From Aricia agestis (taxonomy: Eukaryota > Arthropoda > Insecta > Lepidoptera > Lycaenidae), in assembly GCF_905147365.1 (NCBI RefSeq), contig NC_056425.1:6331501-6395500 (forward strand): a stretch of DNA of 64,000 bases, written 5' to 3'. This document shows, in pieces, positions 33,501 through 43,929 of the stretch. A program made the position numbers and the translations under genes. Under the pieces are notes generated by a model. That model did not search any database. It saw nothing but the letters and a program-made list of their open reading frames with translations, and was not told the origin of the DNA. Position 1 is the stretch's first letter. Every line of letters begins with the position of its first letter.

Positions 33501-33653
33501 AAAATTGAGTCAGAACCTACAAAAGATAGAAGAGAACTAAAATCATTAATGAAGAAGAGGATCTACAATAAGGAAAGGAAGAATCAAATGTTCAAGAAGA
33601 AAATTGGTGGACGAAAGAAATCTATGAAAAAATCTTTTAGGAAAAAAAGTTGA
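30547..33653 (+). CDS. Nol8: NOL8-like nucleolar RNA-binding protein (8 exons)
   Basis: Exons are 30547-30736, 30953-31083, 31221-31523, 31595-31789, 31862-32070, 32359-32636, 33123-33353 and 33478-33653. All are GT-AG with matching phases, 1713 nt, 570 aa. Residues 6-85 are an RRM with RNP2 LFVGNI and RNP1-like KVFAFVTL, ending in QRLYVTRARESFLERL. The middle is acidic and Lys-rich and probably disordered. Two family blocks follow: ELQSRYKADKRFTLDERF (exon 5), and in exon 7 KNPFVYDSSESEDEEE with VWRENFFFSENDDRL. The C-terminus is very basic (KKRIYNKERKNQMFKKK). NOL8 family proteins act in the nucleolus in ribosomal RNA processing and bind the Rag GTPases in vertebrates. AATAAA lies at 33657, four bases past the stop. 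Confidence 0.92.
32759..32788. repeat. Short palindrome
   Basis: agtttaaatagtac and complement, in NOL8 intron 6. Confidence 0.6.
32813..33008. mobile_element. Foldback MITE in NOL8 intron 6
   Basis: Arms near 'aattcacaccggaatagcag' and 'cattccggtgtgatt', plus 'catatgattctaaactttat' with complement; short loop near 32905. Confidence 0.75.
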
Positions 33654-33656
33654 TTA

Positions 33657-33662
33657 AATAAA
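33657..33662 (+). terminator. NOL8 polyadenylation signal
   Basis: AATAAA starting four bases after the NOL8 stop; a second overlapping AATAAA follows. Cleavage should fall around 33675-33690. Confidence 0.6.
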
Positions 33663-33690
33663 ATAAATGTATGTGAACTAATATCTCGTT

Positions 33691-33696
33691 TTTATT
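33691..33696 (-). terminator. mRpS9 polyadenylation signal
   Basis: AATAAA on the minus strand, about 26 bases past the mRpS9 stop. Cleavage should fall around 33670-33680, so the two convergent transcripts probably overlap. Confidence 0.6.
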
Positions 33697-33721
33697 AATT
33701 ATTATCTAGTAAACATGTAAA

Positions 33722-34921
33722 TTATCTCTTCTTCCATGTTGGCTTTTTCCTGGCACCCGGTTGACCAGGCTTCTTACGTTCTCGCCTTCGGTGGTCTCTT
33801 GTCAGTAGACCTGCCACTTGCATGGACTCCAACATTTGTTTGTCGACGAAACTACGTAGACCCCATGCTATTCCCCATCTAATGGCTCCAGATTGCCCGG
33901 ACGGCCCTCCTCCCTCTATATTGCATTCTACATCAACCTGGTCTTGTAAGCCAGTGAAAATGAGTGGGAAGATTACTTGCTCCCTGGACTGAACATCTTC
34001 AAAATACGTCAGATCTTGGCCATTGATAGTAATCTTTCCTGTGCCCGGAGACCTAATAGTCACATCACCTCTTGCTTTTTTGCGTAAACATTCATATGTG
34101 GTTATGTAAGCTCTACCATTTTCATCGTAGCTCGGTTTCGGTATTTCTAAAGCAAACTTTTGGATAGCAAGAGGATTCCTGTATTTCTCAATAAACTCCT
34201 TACATTTGTATGAATAAGGCATAGATGACAATCTTTCCATGACCAGCTTAAAGTTATCATACTCCAAGTCACTTATTTGTTCCACCAATGCTTGTTCGAG
34301 TTGATCTTTAGTGAACCAAACACTAGATGTGAAATCTAAAGACCCATTTGGATCAGCGGTAGCCTTCTTTCTCACTACTTTTTCACTGAAGGCATACAAA
34401 TTTTGAATGTTTTCTGCTGCATCATAGAGCAGTTTGAAGAAATTTGGTTTTCCTGTATAGAAGAGGAAATGGTGAGGTCTACCGGCTTCATCGAATTCTG
34501 CTGCTTTTCGTGCTGGGAACACTTCTTCCGGTGGCTTCATCATTGGCCTAGCGGCAGGGTCATAGATGCCACTAGGGAATAGATACTCAATGGCTCGATC
34601 GACATCCTTTTGAGTGAACGTTTCGGGGTCTTCCCCCATCATGTTAGCGAGGTGCCTCTTGCCTATATCGAATTGAAGCTTTTCTTTTTTCATAAACTCG
34701 TCGTGTTCTTTTGCTCGCTCCAAATACGCTTTCATAGCTTTGCTGATCTTTTTCTTCTTACTTAACGTTTCCCAATCCGTAAAATCATTCAAATTCTGAT
34801 CACTGGATTTTACTTTGGAGCTGTAATTGGAAATCTGTGTAATCCTGTTTTGTATGATGGGATAAAACACTTTCGTGTATGGGAGGGCACATTTGATGCT
34901 CATCTTTATAGCGAGTGACAT
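33722..34921 (-). CDS. mRpS9: Mitochondrial small-subunit ribosomal protein uS9m (mRpS9)
   Basis: Single open frame of 399 codons. The first ~35 residues are basic and hydroxylated with few acids, as in a mitochondrial targeting sequence. The middle is the mitochondria-specific extension. The C-terminal third is the uS9 domain: SPGTGKITINGQDL, the GGGPSGQSGAIRWGIAWGL motif and the basic tail LLTRDHRRRERKKPGQPGAR...KKR, which in bacterial S9 reaches the ribosomal P site. The start chosen is the first ATG (34921); the next in-frame ATG, six codons in, could also serve. It lies tail-to-tail with NOL8. Confidence 0.95.
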   Translation of the reverse strand: MSLAIKMSIKCALPYTKVFYPIIQNRITQISNYSSKVKSSDQNLNDFTDWETLSKKKKISKAMKAYLERAKEHDEFMKKEKLQFDIGKRHLANMMGEDPETFTQKDVDRAIEYLFPSGIYDPAARPMMKPPEEVFPARKAAEFDEAGRPHHFLFYTGKPNFFKLLYDAAENIQNLYAFSEKVVRKKATADPNGSLDFTSSVWFTKDQLEQALVEQISDLEYDNFKLVMERLSSMPYSYKCKEFIEKYRNPLAIQKFALEIPKPSYDENGRAYITTYECLRKKARGDVTIRSPGTGKITINGQDLTYFEDVQSREQVIFPLIFTGLQDQVDVECNIEGGGPSGQSGAIRWGIAWGLRSFVDKQMLESMQVAGLLTRDHRRRERKKPGQPGARKKPTWKKR

Positions 34922-35715
34922 CTTGATGGATTTACTTACAAAGTTTATAAAAAAGATAGCTAGATCATTTTAATTAAACTAATTTTATAAATAAAACCCA
35001 AAAACTAAAATAACCTCAAAATTGAACTATTTTTCAGTTTTGACTTTTGACAGCACTGAGTATTTTGAGTTTTGACAGCTTTGACGTCAAGAAGAAGAAG
35101 GAGTACAAATATTTTTTAAGGACTTGAGGACTGAGGTAAAACTTAAGGAGACAACTCCACGAATAATCCTTATTAAGCGCCTGAACCGAGTTAGATAAAA
35201 TTTGGTATGGAGATACTTTGGCTAAAAGTCAATTCACGTCTCACTGCTCACACTGGCGAGTGGCGCAGAGTCAAATCGTAGCAAGTCGCGTTCGACGTTT
35301 TTCGAAGCATATTCAACTCTATTGTTTTATTATATTAATTATTAAGTACCTATATACAGTTAACAGTGCTAGCGCGTGTAGACGCTGCAACTCTGCGCTA
35401 GTGCTGTGTGAGAACTTGAGCTTATGGAAGACGGCAAAGGACATAGGTTGGTTTTTGTTGCAAAAAAATTTAGTTTTCGTCCGATAAACGAATTTCGGTG
35501 CAACGGGGGTGCGGCCTTCATCTAGATTCTAGTCAATTCTTATAACATATAAAAATAATAATTATTATTTTGATATGGTATCAGCAAATTGGCGAAAATG
35601 AAACTACAAATACGTTGATAATAAAGCTTTGTAATTAACTACTTACATCCAAATACAGAATAATCAATAGTCAGATTAAAAAATACTGATATTAAAACTA
35701 AAATCTCGAAAACTC

Positions 35716-36219
35716 TTAGGCACCTTGCAGACGACGGGGCGGGGCGGGCTTTTTGTCCGCGAAACAATAAAGACCGCGTCTGCCCGTCGATGTCTGCGGC
35801 TGCCCGCGCTGCGTACACAAAGCACACGACGGGCGGAGGCGATCAGTTCAGTACTGCAGGAGTATAAATTATTTGGCATATTTGGTACCACAATTTCTTT
35901 TTTTCGTTATACATATTAGCGACCTTTTCTGCACTTCCGTCATATCTACATCAATGACATCCATCACTAAAAAGCGCGGACTGAGCTAGCCGTGAGCCGC
36001 CCCGCGCCGCCGTCTGCGTTACTGCATGTAAACTGGTTTGTGTGATCCTCATCCACGGCGGGCAGCCGCGGACATACCGCGCCGCCAGTGCCCGCCGGGC
36101 ACCTGTAACGCGGTCTTTTTGCCCGCCGTGTACGTTGGTGATATAGGATTCCCTTTGTGCTATCGCTCGCGGCGAAATTGACCGGCCCGCCCCGCCCCGT
36201 CGTCTGCAAAGCGCCTTAA
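35716..36219. mobile_element. GC-rich foldback MITE
   Basis: Ends ttaggcaccttgcagacgac and, inverted, ttaaggcgctttgcagacga. The arms share 'ggggcggggcggg'. Inside, 'ctgcccgccgtg'-like and 'cgccgcc' words recur. Strikingly GC-rich against the AT-rich surroundings. Confidence 0.75.
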
Positions 36220-36739
36220 CATCATAGGAAGTGATCATTAACTAGATACAAAACAATACAGTGTAACACAAACTATTTTATATTTACAACTTCCAATCGT
36301 GGAATGATTATTTTCTTAGCGAATAAGCTTTTAGAAATGCTATACACGTTATACTAAAAAGTAAGACTAGTGCACACCCAGTGGCCAAAATTAGAATCAT
36401 TGTCAAATGTGTAGTCAAACAGTGGTTAGCTGCTCATGAGACCCACTTCCACCGGTCTTGATCACTCGTTTATGTTAATATTATGCCATCTTTTTCATAC
36501 ACAAAGAAACAACATTTAAAGCACAATCAACTTTCACCCAGACTGGTGGAAGTTGGCCATGTTATGTCAAGCCGGTGGTTAGTTCAACGGTGGTTAAACA
36601 CAGATAAGTCCTGTTGGGCCGCATCGCGCCGCGTGGGTTACGTGAGCTCATCAGACGACATCAAAGCTTCCGATTGCTCGTCCAGTTCCGAGATATTTCT
36701 TATTTGTCTGAAAAAAGAAACGATGATTATTATTATTAA

Positions 36740-37672
36740 CTAGATGTCCCACGCGGCTTCGCCCGCGTAAATTAGGAATTTTACAGAAACCGTACATTTT
36801 TCCATAAAAAATAGCTTATTATAATAGCTAAATACTCCCTTCACTTGGTCTACTCTATATCTGTGCTTAATATTGCCATAAAAATGGTTCCAGTAGTTCG
36901 TAATTTCTAATACTTCCCCCGTTTTTCCCACATTTTCCTGAGTTTCTTCGGTCGTATTAGCCTTAGCGTGATAATATATAGCCTATAGTCTTACTCGATA
37001 AATATGAGCTATCTAACACTGAAATAAGTTTTTAAATCGGACCTGTAGTTCCTGAGATTAACGCGTTCAAGCAAATATACTCTTCAGGTTTATAATATTA
37101 GGTAGGTATAGATTTTTTTTAATTATCGCTTGACAAACTTTCGTCTCGAAACTCCCAAACTTGCATCTATAAAGAATCAGGAGTTCTCTCAGCACCTTCC
37201 GAACCACGGTATACCAGGTATACCTCGGTGCAAAATCTTACTTGTTGGTAGCATATGCTTAGAATACTTCTCACGAATCCGAAGTCACCACATGTTTCCC
37301 TATAAATTTTAAGGAGTTCCCTCGATTACTTATGGATCCTTCATCAGATCACCACTTTTGTGAATATAATACCAAATTGGGATGATACCCTATATACCAA
37401 AAGAAAAATTTTGAAAATCGGTTAACAAACGGCGGAGTAATCGTTGAACATAAGAAAACGAACATAACACCTCCCCCATTTTGAAAGTCGGTTAAAATTG
37501 TAGCCTATGTGTTATTCTGATGTATAAGCTATATTATTGTAAAGTTTCATTAGAATCCGTTCAGTAGTTTTTGCGTGAAAGAGTAACAAACATCCATACA
37601 TCCACACATCCATACATCTATACATCCAAACAAACTTTCGCCTTTATAATATTAGTAGGATTAAAAAAAAAT
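36740..37672 (+). mobile_element. ~0.93-kb Helitron-like repeat, copy 1
   Basis: Starts actagatgtcccacgcggct, ends 'gcctttataatattagtagg' after tandem 'catccataca' units. Copy 2 at 48493-49570 is near-identical along most of its length but carries about 150 extra bases. Confidence 0.7.
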
Positions 37673-37853
37673 AACATTTTTATTTTATGAAACGCTATTA
37701 TAAAACATCCTAATGGAATCATGTTATTATTCACATACATAATTTTCACGCCATCTCAATAAGTGATTTAAGTGAGTAAATCAGTATTATACAGCTCCGA
37801 GGCCATTTACACACAGACTGCTAAAATCATAACCTTTCATTCCTCCGCCGCAG

Positions 37854-38105
37854 TAAACACTTACGTGAACCCATCAGAATTCAGAGTGTATCCTCGTCAG
37901 CAGCCTCGGTAGCAGCTGGCGGTCGCTGGTTCCTTCGCTGTATTTGGACAAACACTTACGTGAACCCATCAGAGCGTGTCCTCGTCAGCAGCCTCGGTAA
38001 CAGCTGGTGGTCGCTGGTTCCTTTGCTGTATTTGGACAAACACTTACGTGAACCCATCAGAGCGTATCCTCGTCAGCAGCCTCGGTAACAGCTGGTGGTC
38101 GCTGG
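37854..38105. repeat. Tandem copies of the SLC35F5-like 3' coding end
   Basis: Three copies of a unit of about 88-95 bp, anchored by 'cacttacgtgaacccatcag' at 37858, 37953 and 38041. The innermost copy is the true end of the coding sequence. Each carries, on the minus strand, the last 54 coding bases, the stop, and a gtaagt overlapping the stop. Confidence 0.8.
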
Positions 38106-41100
38106 TGGCAGCAACCCAACCAGCTGCAGCTAACACCGCGGCTGCCGCGCTGCCAACACCTGTGGTGCCACGGTACACGGCCACTGCTGCTGCTGTCGGC
38201 AGCGTTAAAGCCAGCGCGCCTGTTGCCGTGCGGCAGGAGGTTAGAGATCGGCCCCTGTGAATGTGAGTCAGTTATAAGCCTCGACGATTTGAATTTGGAA
38301 TTGTAGAGGTAAAACTTATCCGAGTTGAGACTATTGTTTTGAAATAATAGTAAAAAATTATAAGTTTTTTCAACAATTTGCTGTCTCTGAACCATTTGTT
38401 TCCAAACTGTTCGAACTGAACTCGAGCCATGTTCGTAGCTAGGTTACATAACCATCTTCACATCAATTATTATCACCCTAACACGTACCACAGCCACAGC
38501 GACTCTATCAGTAGCGGGCCCAGGGCGGCGTCCAGCAGCAGCCAGCTCCAGAGTCTGGCGGGGGGCAGGTCCGCGCGCTCCACGCCGCCCAGCGCCAGCG
38601 CCCCGCCCAGCGTCCAGGCCACGCACCCGCTCGCGCAGCCTACTACACCTGGAATATAGAGGTTTTTACTTAGGCTGGCCGCATACCTACATATTTTTTT
38701 CGTATTCGATTTCATAATGTGGAATTACGATTTAGAATTCAATGAGACTATTGCATTTAAAACGTAGTGTACGGAATTTGTTACATTCTACTGATTCCAT
38801 GCATTCGGATTTCCAAATACGGAAAACAAATTCTTGATAACGGAAAGAGAAATTCAAAATTAATTTTTAAGACAAAAAATACTACTACTTTACTATATTT
38901 TATAGACATACATGGTTCTATACACTTGCTATAAGGTTAATTACTCCCTATTTTTTTAATTTCTTACTCTTACGAACTACGATTTTTCAAAACTTTGCTA
39001 TTTTTAAAACAATATTTTGCGAAAAACGAACAAAAAAAAGGTATCTTAACATTTACATTTGTAAATGGAATAAAACTTTCTACTTACCAACAAGAAGGAA
39101 AGAGTTAATTCCATTCCCTTTCCTCAGCTCTCTCCGAAATAGCATCAAATGTATAGAATAGAACAACGCAGATCCCAAAGCTGCTAAAACACCGGTCCAG
39201 TTACTCTGATGGCTTTCCGTTATACTTAGAACTACCTGTAACAATTTATTGACAAAATTAAAGTAAATTGTTAACTGTAAACGATTTTACAATAAGGCAG
39301 CGTAATAAGCGAGTCCATCAAAATATGTCGTTCTGTCAGTTTGAGCTTTATCGAAAGCGGTTCAGGCGTAATGGGTTTAACGCGTAACGTTTAGGTTTCG
39401 ATGCATTTTGTATGGTTTTGAGTAGCAGAAACGCCTCCGTAGTCCAGTGGTTTAGGGCACATGGCTCTTGACTCGGAGGTCGTGGGTTCGATTCCCGCGT
39501 TGGAAACATGTTATTTCCAAGTTTAGTTAGGACAATGCAGGCTGATCACCTGATTGTCTGACAAGTAAGATGATCCATGCGCCGGATCACAGATTGGCAT
39601 GTAAAAAGTCGGTCCTGCCTCTGATCTGTCGCCTGTCGTGTCGGTCTTCCCTTGATTATGAGAGAAAAAGATAAAGACATCAACTTTAAGAATAAAATAC
39701 TCACCAGTCCAGCTGCAGTTAGTATGACGGCCAAGCATTTTGTAGGTGTGAATCTATCGTTGGGTACTTGAGAGAAGAGCGCACCGAACGTCAGCGTAAA
39801 CGCCCCGGTTGTTGATGTGTACAGCGTCGCAGAATATGTTGTCGTGTGCAGCAGACTGAGCCGATATAGGTAGTTTGATATGAACCACTGAAATAGAGAC
39901 AAATATTTTAGTGTAATTGCGAGTTCCTCACGCCAGTACTTCTCACCGGGTTAGTTTCCAAACAGGTGGCAGGCAAAACCGGTGGCGGGAATAAACTTTT
40001 CATTAAGCATTATTTTGAAACCAATAATTCTGAACACATTTCATTTCATTATTTAAAATATCACCATATAATTGGTCAGATACCTTTTAAGCTGTTTAAA
40101 ATTGTGTTAAGTTGGCAGGATTATTTATATTAAAAACCGCAGTAAGGCTTTCTTAAGGTGCGTCCACATTTGTATCAGTATTTTCGATGACATTTTTTAG
40201 ACATATTTTAGATGGCTAAAGTGTCAAAAAACCGTTGAAATCGCAAATCGAAATCGATATCAGTTTCGGGAGTAAGGCACCAGATCTCCGTCACGATCAT
40301 TGCGCCGTATCAAGTATGCGTATCATAGTGTGGACGCCTATTAGATCATTCTGCCGATCACGCGCGTATTTGATACGACACGTATCAGATACGCGGTTAA
40401 TAGCGATCGGGGCGTATCATGCGTATCATTTTGATACGCTTCGATGATACGCGACGGAGATCTGATCGCGTCTTCCTAAATCTATGTTCTTCTTCTTCTG
40501 TACTTTCGCATTTCTATTGTGGCTGTGCTGAGGCTGCAAATACAACATACCGGCACACAGAACACCAGCGCCAATCTAAGATGGCGGCGCGTGGCGGCGG
40601 CGGCGGCCTTGCGCTGCGCGTGCTCCGTCGCCCGCAGCGACGCCGACCACGACAGCCGCGCCAGCAGCGCCTCGCCCGCCATCGCAGCTGACATCACTCG
40701 CACCTGTTGATTTTACAACAACTTTTAAGCTATTGCATAATAGCTTTTGTCACGGCTTTGAGCGCGGCGGCCTGTATTTGTGAGCGTGCGACGTATGCGA
40801 ATTAGGGCCAGCGCAGATAGAACGAAGCGCAGCGGAGAGGATTTTATTAACGCACTTGAAAATAAACTTTAAGAGGAGTCCACACCGCCCTTTTTTCCAT
40901 ACAAAAGTTGTCCCCTGTTTCCTCCCTGGATAACGCTAGTAGTGTTATAATTTTTTTCCTGAATGTCGGCCACTAATTATCTTTTTTTTTCATAATTTAA
41001 TTATTAAATAAGATATGAAAGTTCAAAAACCCAAAAAATGGCCAGATTTTCCGCTGTGTTTAAAGATCCAGAAAACAGATTTGGCTAGATTATGCAAAAC

Positions 41101-43296
41101 AAAAATACATAGAAACACAGCTCAAGCCTTTCTTTAATCTTTAATGAAAAAAGTACTTAAATCGGTTAAGTTTTAGAGAAGGAATCAGGAGACAACGAAT
41201 CGTTGATTTTCTGCAGTTGTCTCTATCGCGTTCTGCGGTATAGGCTTGAGGTAAGGGAGACAGCTATAGATATTACACGATCTTTTTTTTGATTGAGTAT
41301 GTGGACCTGTGCTCAATGTTTTGTACAACTTCTCTGAAGTTGATTCCTATGCAAATCGGGGACCTAAGTAGTTTGGTTGCGTTACATCAAACCCAGCTGA
41401 CAGATCACAAATAACATTGAATTGACATATTCGACCAAATAATGTTGGTCTGTCAATTGCATAGGAATCAACTTCCTCGATGTACATCTACAAAAGTAAT
41501 TGAGAAATACTTATAAGCATAAGTATTTCTCAATTACTTGTTAAATAAACATTAATAAGTACTTAATGTTATCACATTATAATGTCTTTTAAGAATCTGT
41601 ATACGACATGCACTAATGAGTGTGATTATTCATTTACAACATGTTAATAAACAATCATTAAACTTATCAAATATTTTTGTGTATTGTTATTTGTTAGTAT
41701 TAATATATCAATAACTGTAAAGTTATTTTCTTAATCACCGGGGACTGAAGATAAGCTATTTATTTGCACAGCAAAACTACAGCATAATTACAGAAAAAGT
41801 AAAGCTCAGTGTGATGATCTGTGGACTCAGTGGATCTATCAGCAACTTGATCATAGTTCTTGGTCTAAGTTTAAAGCTATAGTATTTTTCGATACGTGAT
41901 ACCGACTACCGTAAATTTTAGTATGACAAATTTTACAGCTTCTCTTACTTGCGGAACTAAAATCGCCATACTAAATATTTATGTAGTCGGTATTGAGTAT
42001 CGATAAATACATTCCCCCTTACTAATAAACATTGTATAAGCTTTGAATAGTTATACAGTGTTTTGTTCCTGTCACACAAGTGACATTTTTAATTGGATTG
42101 AAGAAAACAAAACACTGTATAACAATTCAAAGCTTATACAGCGTTTATTAGTAAGAGATTATAGCTTTAAACTCATGGTAGAGCTACAGAAATAAGTAAA
42201 TAATTAATATTACCTCTGCCACTTTATTGAAACGCACAGCTCTGGGGGTAGCATCGTCGCTGTCTGTTGTTTCACCAGCACGCACCGGGATGAATGTTGA
42301 GTCTCCCTAAAAATGAAAAGCGATGGAAATGTGAATTGATTTTTTATTAATAAAGAACAGCAACGTCTAGTCTATAATATTTTAGTAGAAAATTCATGCA
42401 TATTAATGAGCTTAAAACAAGCTAGGTTCAAGGTTAAACTTGAGCTTTTAAGCCCACTTTTTCTATTCTACTATATTAAAAACAGCTGTAATAACCCTCC
42501 TGACAGTCGGGTAAAAACATAATGAACAATTCTCAAAAGTCAGAAATACAAATTTTACAGATTAATATTAAGTTTTACTTATTCATTTTTAAGCTACTGA
42601 ATGTATCTTACTAAGCTAGTGCTGTTATCGTTGCAGAAGCTGTCATCATCTGTTTCAGCTGTTGCCTCCAAAAGTTGCTGCAGAATTTAAAAAAATAAAC
42701 TTAGTACCACGTAACAAATTTATTAAAATAAAGGAAATTATATGTCTATCACTCATAAATCTTCTGAATTCTCATACAGTTTTCTGCAATTGATCTGAAC
42801 TGTCTATTTATTAAACAACTAATATAGGTAATACTATCACACAAATATAGATTGCTTAGATAGTCAATAGATTACAATAAGGCAAAAAGGGGCCTATCTA
42901 ACATGTAACAAATAGTCAAAAACATTTTACCGTATAGTCAGCTGGTTGACAGGGATCTTTTGTTGGGGGTGTGAAGCATAAAACTAGTAGATACACAAAC
43001 AGTAGTGAACTTCTAATGTATGTTACAAGAAAGGGCCGATCTAGTTTTTTCTCTGTGTAAATATACTGCAAGAAAAAAACATGGTGTTGAAAACGCTTAA
43101 ACAGTCATAAATTTTCAGTAAATTATACAGCGAAAAATTATACCTTTGTCACCTCTGAAGACGCCACCCATAAAACAGTGACGAGAAACAAAATAAATAG
43201 ACCAAATATATATTTTCTTTTACTGAAACTCTGTGTTCCATCCTTGCAGTTTTTGTTTTGCGACACTCCAAAATAGTTATGACATAGGGTCAACAT
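38044..43296 (-). CDS. SLC35F5-like DMT-superfamily transporter (9 exons)
   Basis: Exons in gene order are 43144-43296, 42931-43065, 42612-42677, 42214-42306, 40551-40703, 39705-39887, 39088-39235, 38489-38648 and 38044-38254. All are GT-AG in phase, 1302 nt, 433 aa. The start is the first ATG after an in-frame stop. Family signs are TM1 with LFLVTVLWVASSEVTKYIY, an acidic linker with STFIPVRAGE and AVRFNKVAE before TM3, and the block TSTTGAFTLTFGALF followed by DRFTPTKCLAVILTAAG, matching the EamA-like core of SLC35F5. About ten membrane helices are expected. Vertebrate SLC35F5 is an orphan membrane transporter; the substrate is unknown. Exons 5, 8 and 9 are far more GC-rich than the others. 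The C-terminus ends soon after the last helix, and the terminal coding bases are repeated downstream. Confidence 0.88.
38672..38870. mobile_element. MITE related to 26895-27168
   Basis: Begins ttaggctggccgcatacct and shares 'ggaattacgatttagaattc' and 'ctgattccatgcattcgg' with the copy in EB1. Sits just upstream of exon 8 of the SLC35F5-like gene. Confidence 0.55.
39432..39655 (+). mobile_element. tRNA-derived SINE, copy 2, with A and B boxes
   Basis: The A box tagtccagtgg (39439) fits TRGYNNANNGG, and the B box gggttcgattcc (39484) is canonical, so the Pol III internal promoter is intact. The body matches 29363-29705. It lies in the SLC35F5-like gene between exons 6 and 7, antisense to it. 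It is a SINE rather than a tRNA gene because no acceptor stem closes after the B box. Confidence 0.8.
40275..40470. mobile_element. Foldback MITE rich in 'gatacgc'
   Basis: Arms 'accagatctccgtc' and 'gacggagatctgatcg'. The interior repeats 'cgtatca' and 'tgatacg' in both orientations. Confidence 0.55.
41336..41475. mobile_element. Small MITE, TIR gaagttgattcctatgca
   Basis: 18-bp perfect inverted ends, 140 bp in all, in the long intron between exons 4 and 5 of the SLC35F5-like gene. Confidence 0.65.
41494..41539. repeat. Perfect hairpin with 21-bp arms
   Basis: Arm aagtaattgagaaatactta(t) and complement around 'aagc'. Confidence 0.8.
41866..42174. mobile_element. Nested foldback pair
   Basis: The outer stem 'agtttaaagctata' encloses two further stems: 'gatac.gactac' pairs at 41900-42005, and a long stem 42019-42154 beginning ttactaataaacattgtata. 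One foldback appears to have inserted within, or beside, another. Confidence 0.6.
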
Positions 43297-43929
43297 GAAG
43301 AATACTTATTAAAAACTGATAGTGAAAAAGTGGCTAGTCTTTTTGCGGAAGATAAAAGACATTGATACAAAATTATATCTCAGTCAGTACAGCACTTAGT
43401 ATTATGGAAATCTAAATACGACCATCGATTTACTTATTGTATGCTCCCTCTTAATTATCATAAAAACCTCAATTCCGGCTTTTTCTTTACAAAACTAATA
43501 AGAATCATCGGTCTTCACAAAATTCACAAATCTAAATAAAATTTTTGACAGCTTCACTGTCTTTTTTTTCGCTGTCATCTTGTCTTTTTTATCTATAATT
43601 ATTATAAGCAAAGGTCACAAGAGTCATAAAGCTTTTCTTTTATTATAATTATTATAATTTAACAGAATTATTCACGTATATACATAATATAATTGTACCT
43701 GTAGCCTGTAGGAAACAAAAACTTGTTTTATCACAGTAGCTACTCTCGTATTATTTATTTATATAGAGAACAGAATTGCTGGACTCTGATGCATTAAGCA
43801 TTTTGGCGTTTTCATTTAAATCGTCGAAAAAAAAAGTCAAATCTACCGATTTGTTGATATTTATTATAAAATTCTTATTTCTAGGCAAATAGTTTAATTT
43901 ATTAAATAAAATATTTATTACTTTTAATA
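43297..43929. promoter_or_regulatory. Divergent promoter, SLC35F5-like / AIMP3
   Basis: 633 bp between two start codons facing apart. AT-rich, with no TATA box at a convincing place for either gene and no transposon. A shared bidirectional promoter is likely. Confidence 0.5.

Larger units (their letters stand above)
34922..38043. other. Intergenic region with repeats
   Basis: No gene seen. It holds a Helitron-like fragment split near 35220-35450 (35150-35530), the GC-rich foldback 35716-36219, the long repeat 36740-37672 and the tandem copies at 37854-38043. 36230-36740 shows nothing I recognise. Confidence 0.6.

Noticed and set aside
38429..38659. Ser/Pro-rich plus-strand open frame
   Set aside because: Antisense of the GC-rich exon 8 of the SLC35F5-like gene; its composition explains the long open stretch.
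39437..39510. Possible true tRNA gene
   Set aside because: A and B boxes are good, but no acceptor stem closes and the SINE body follows; related copy at 29363.
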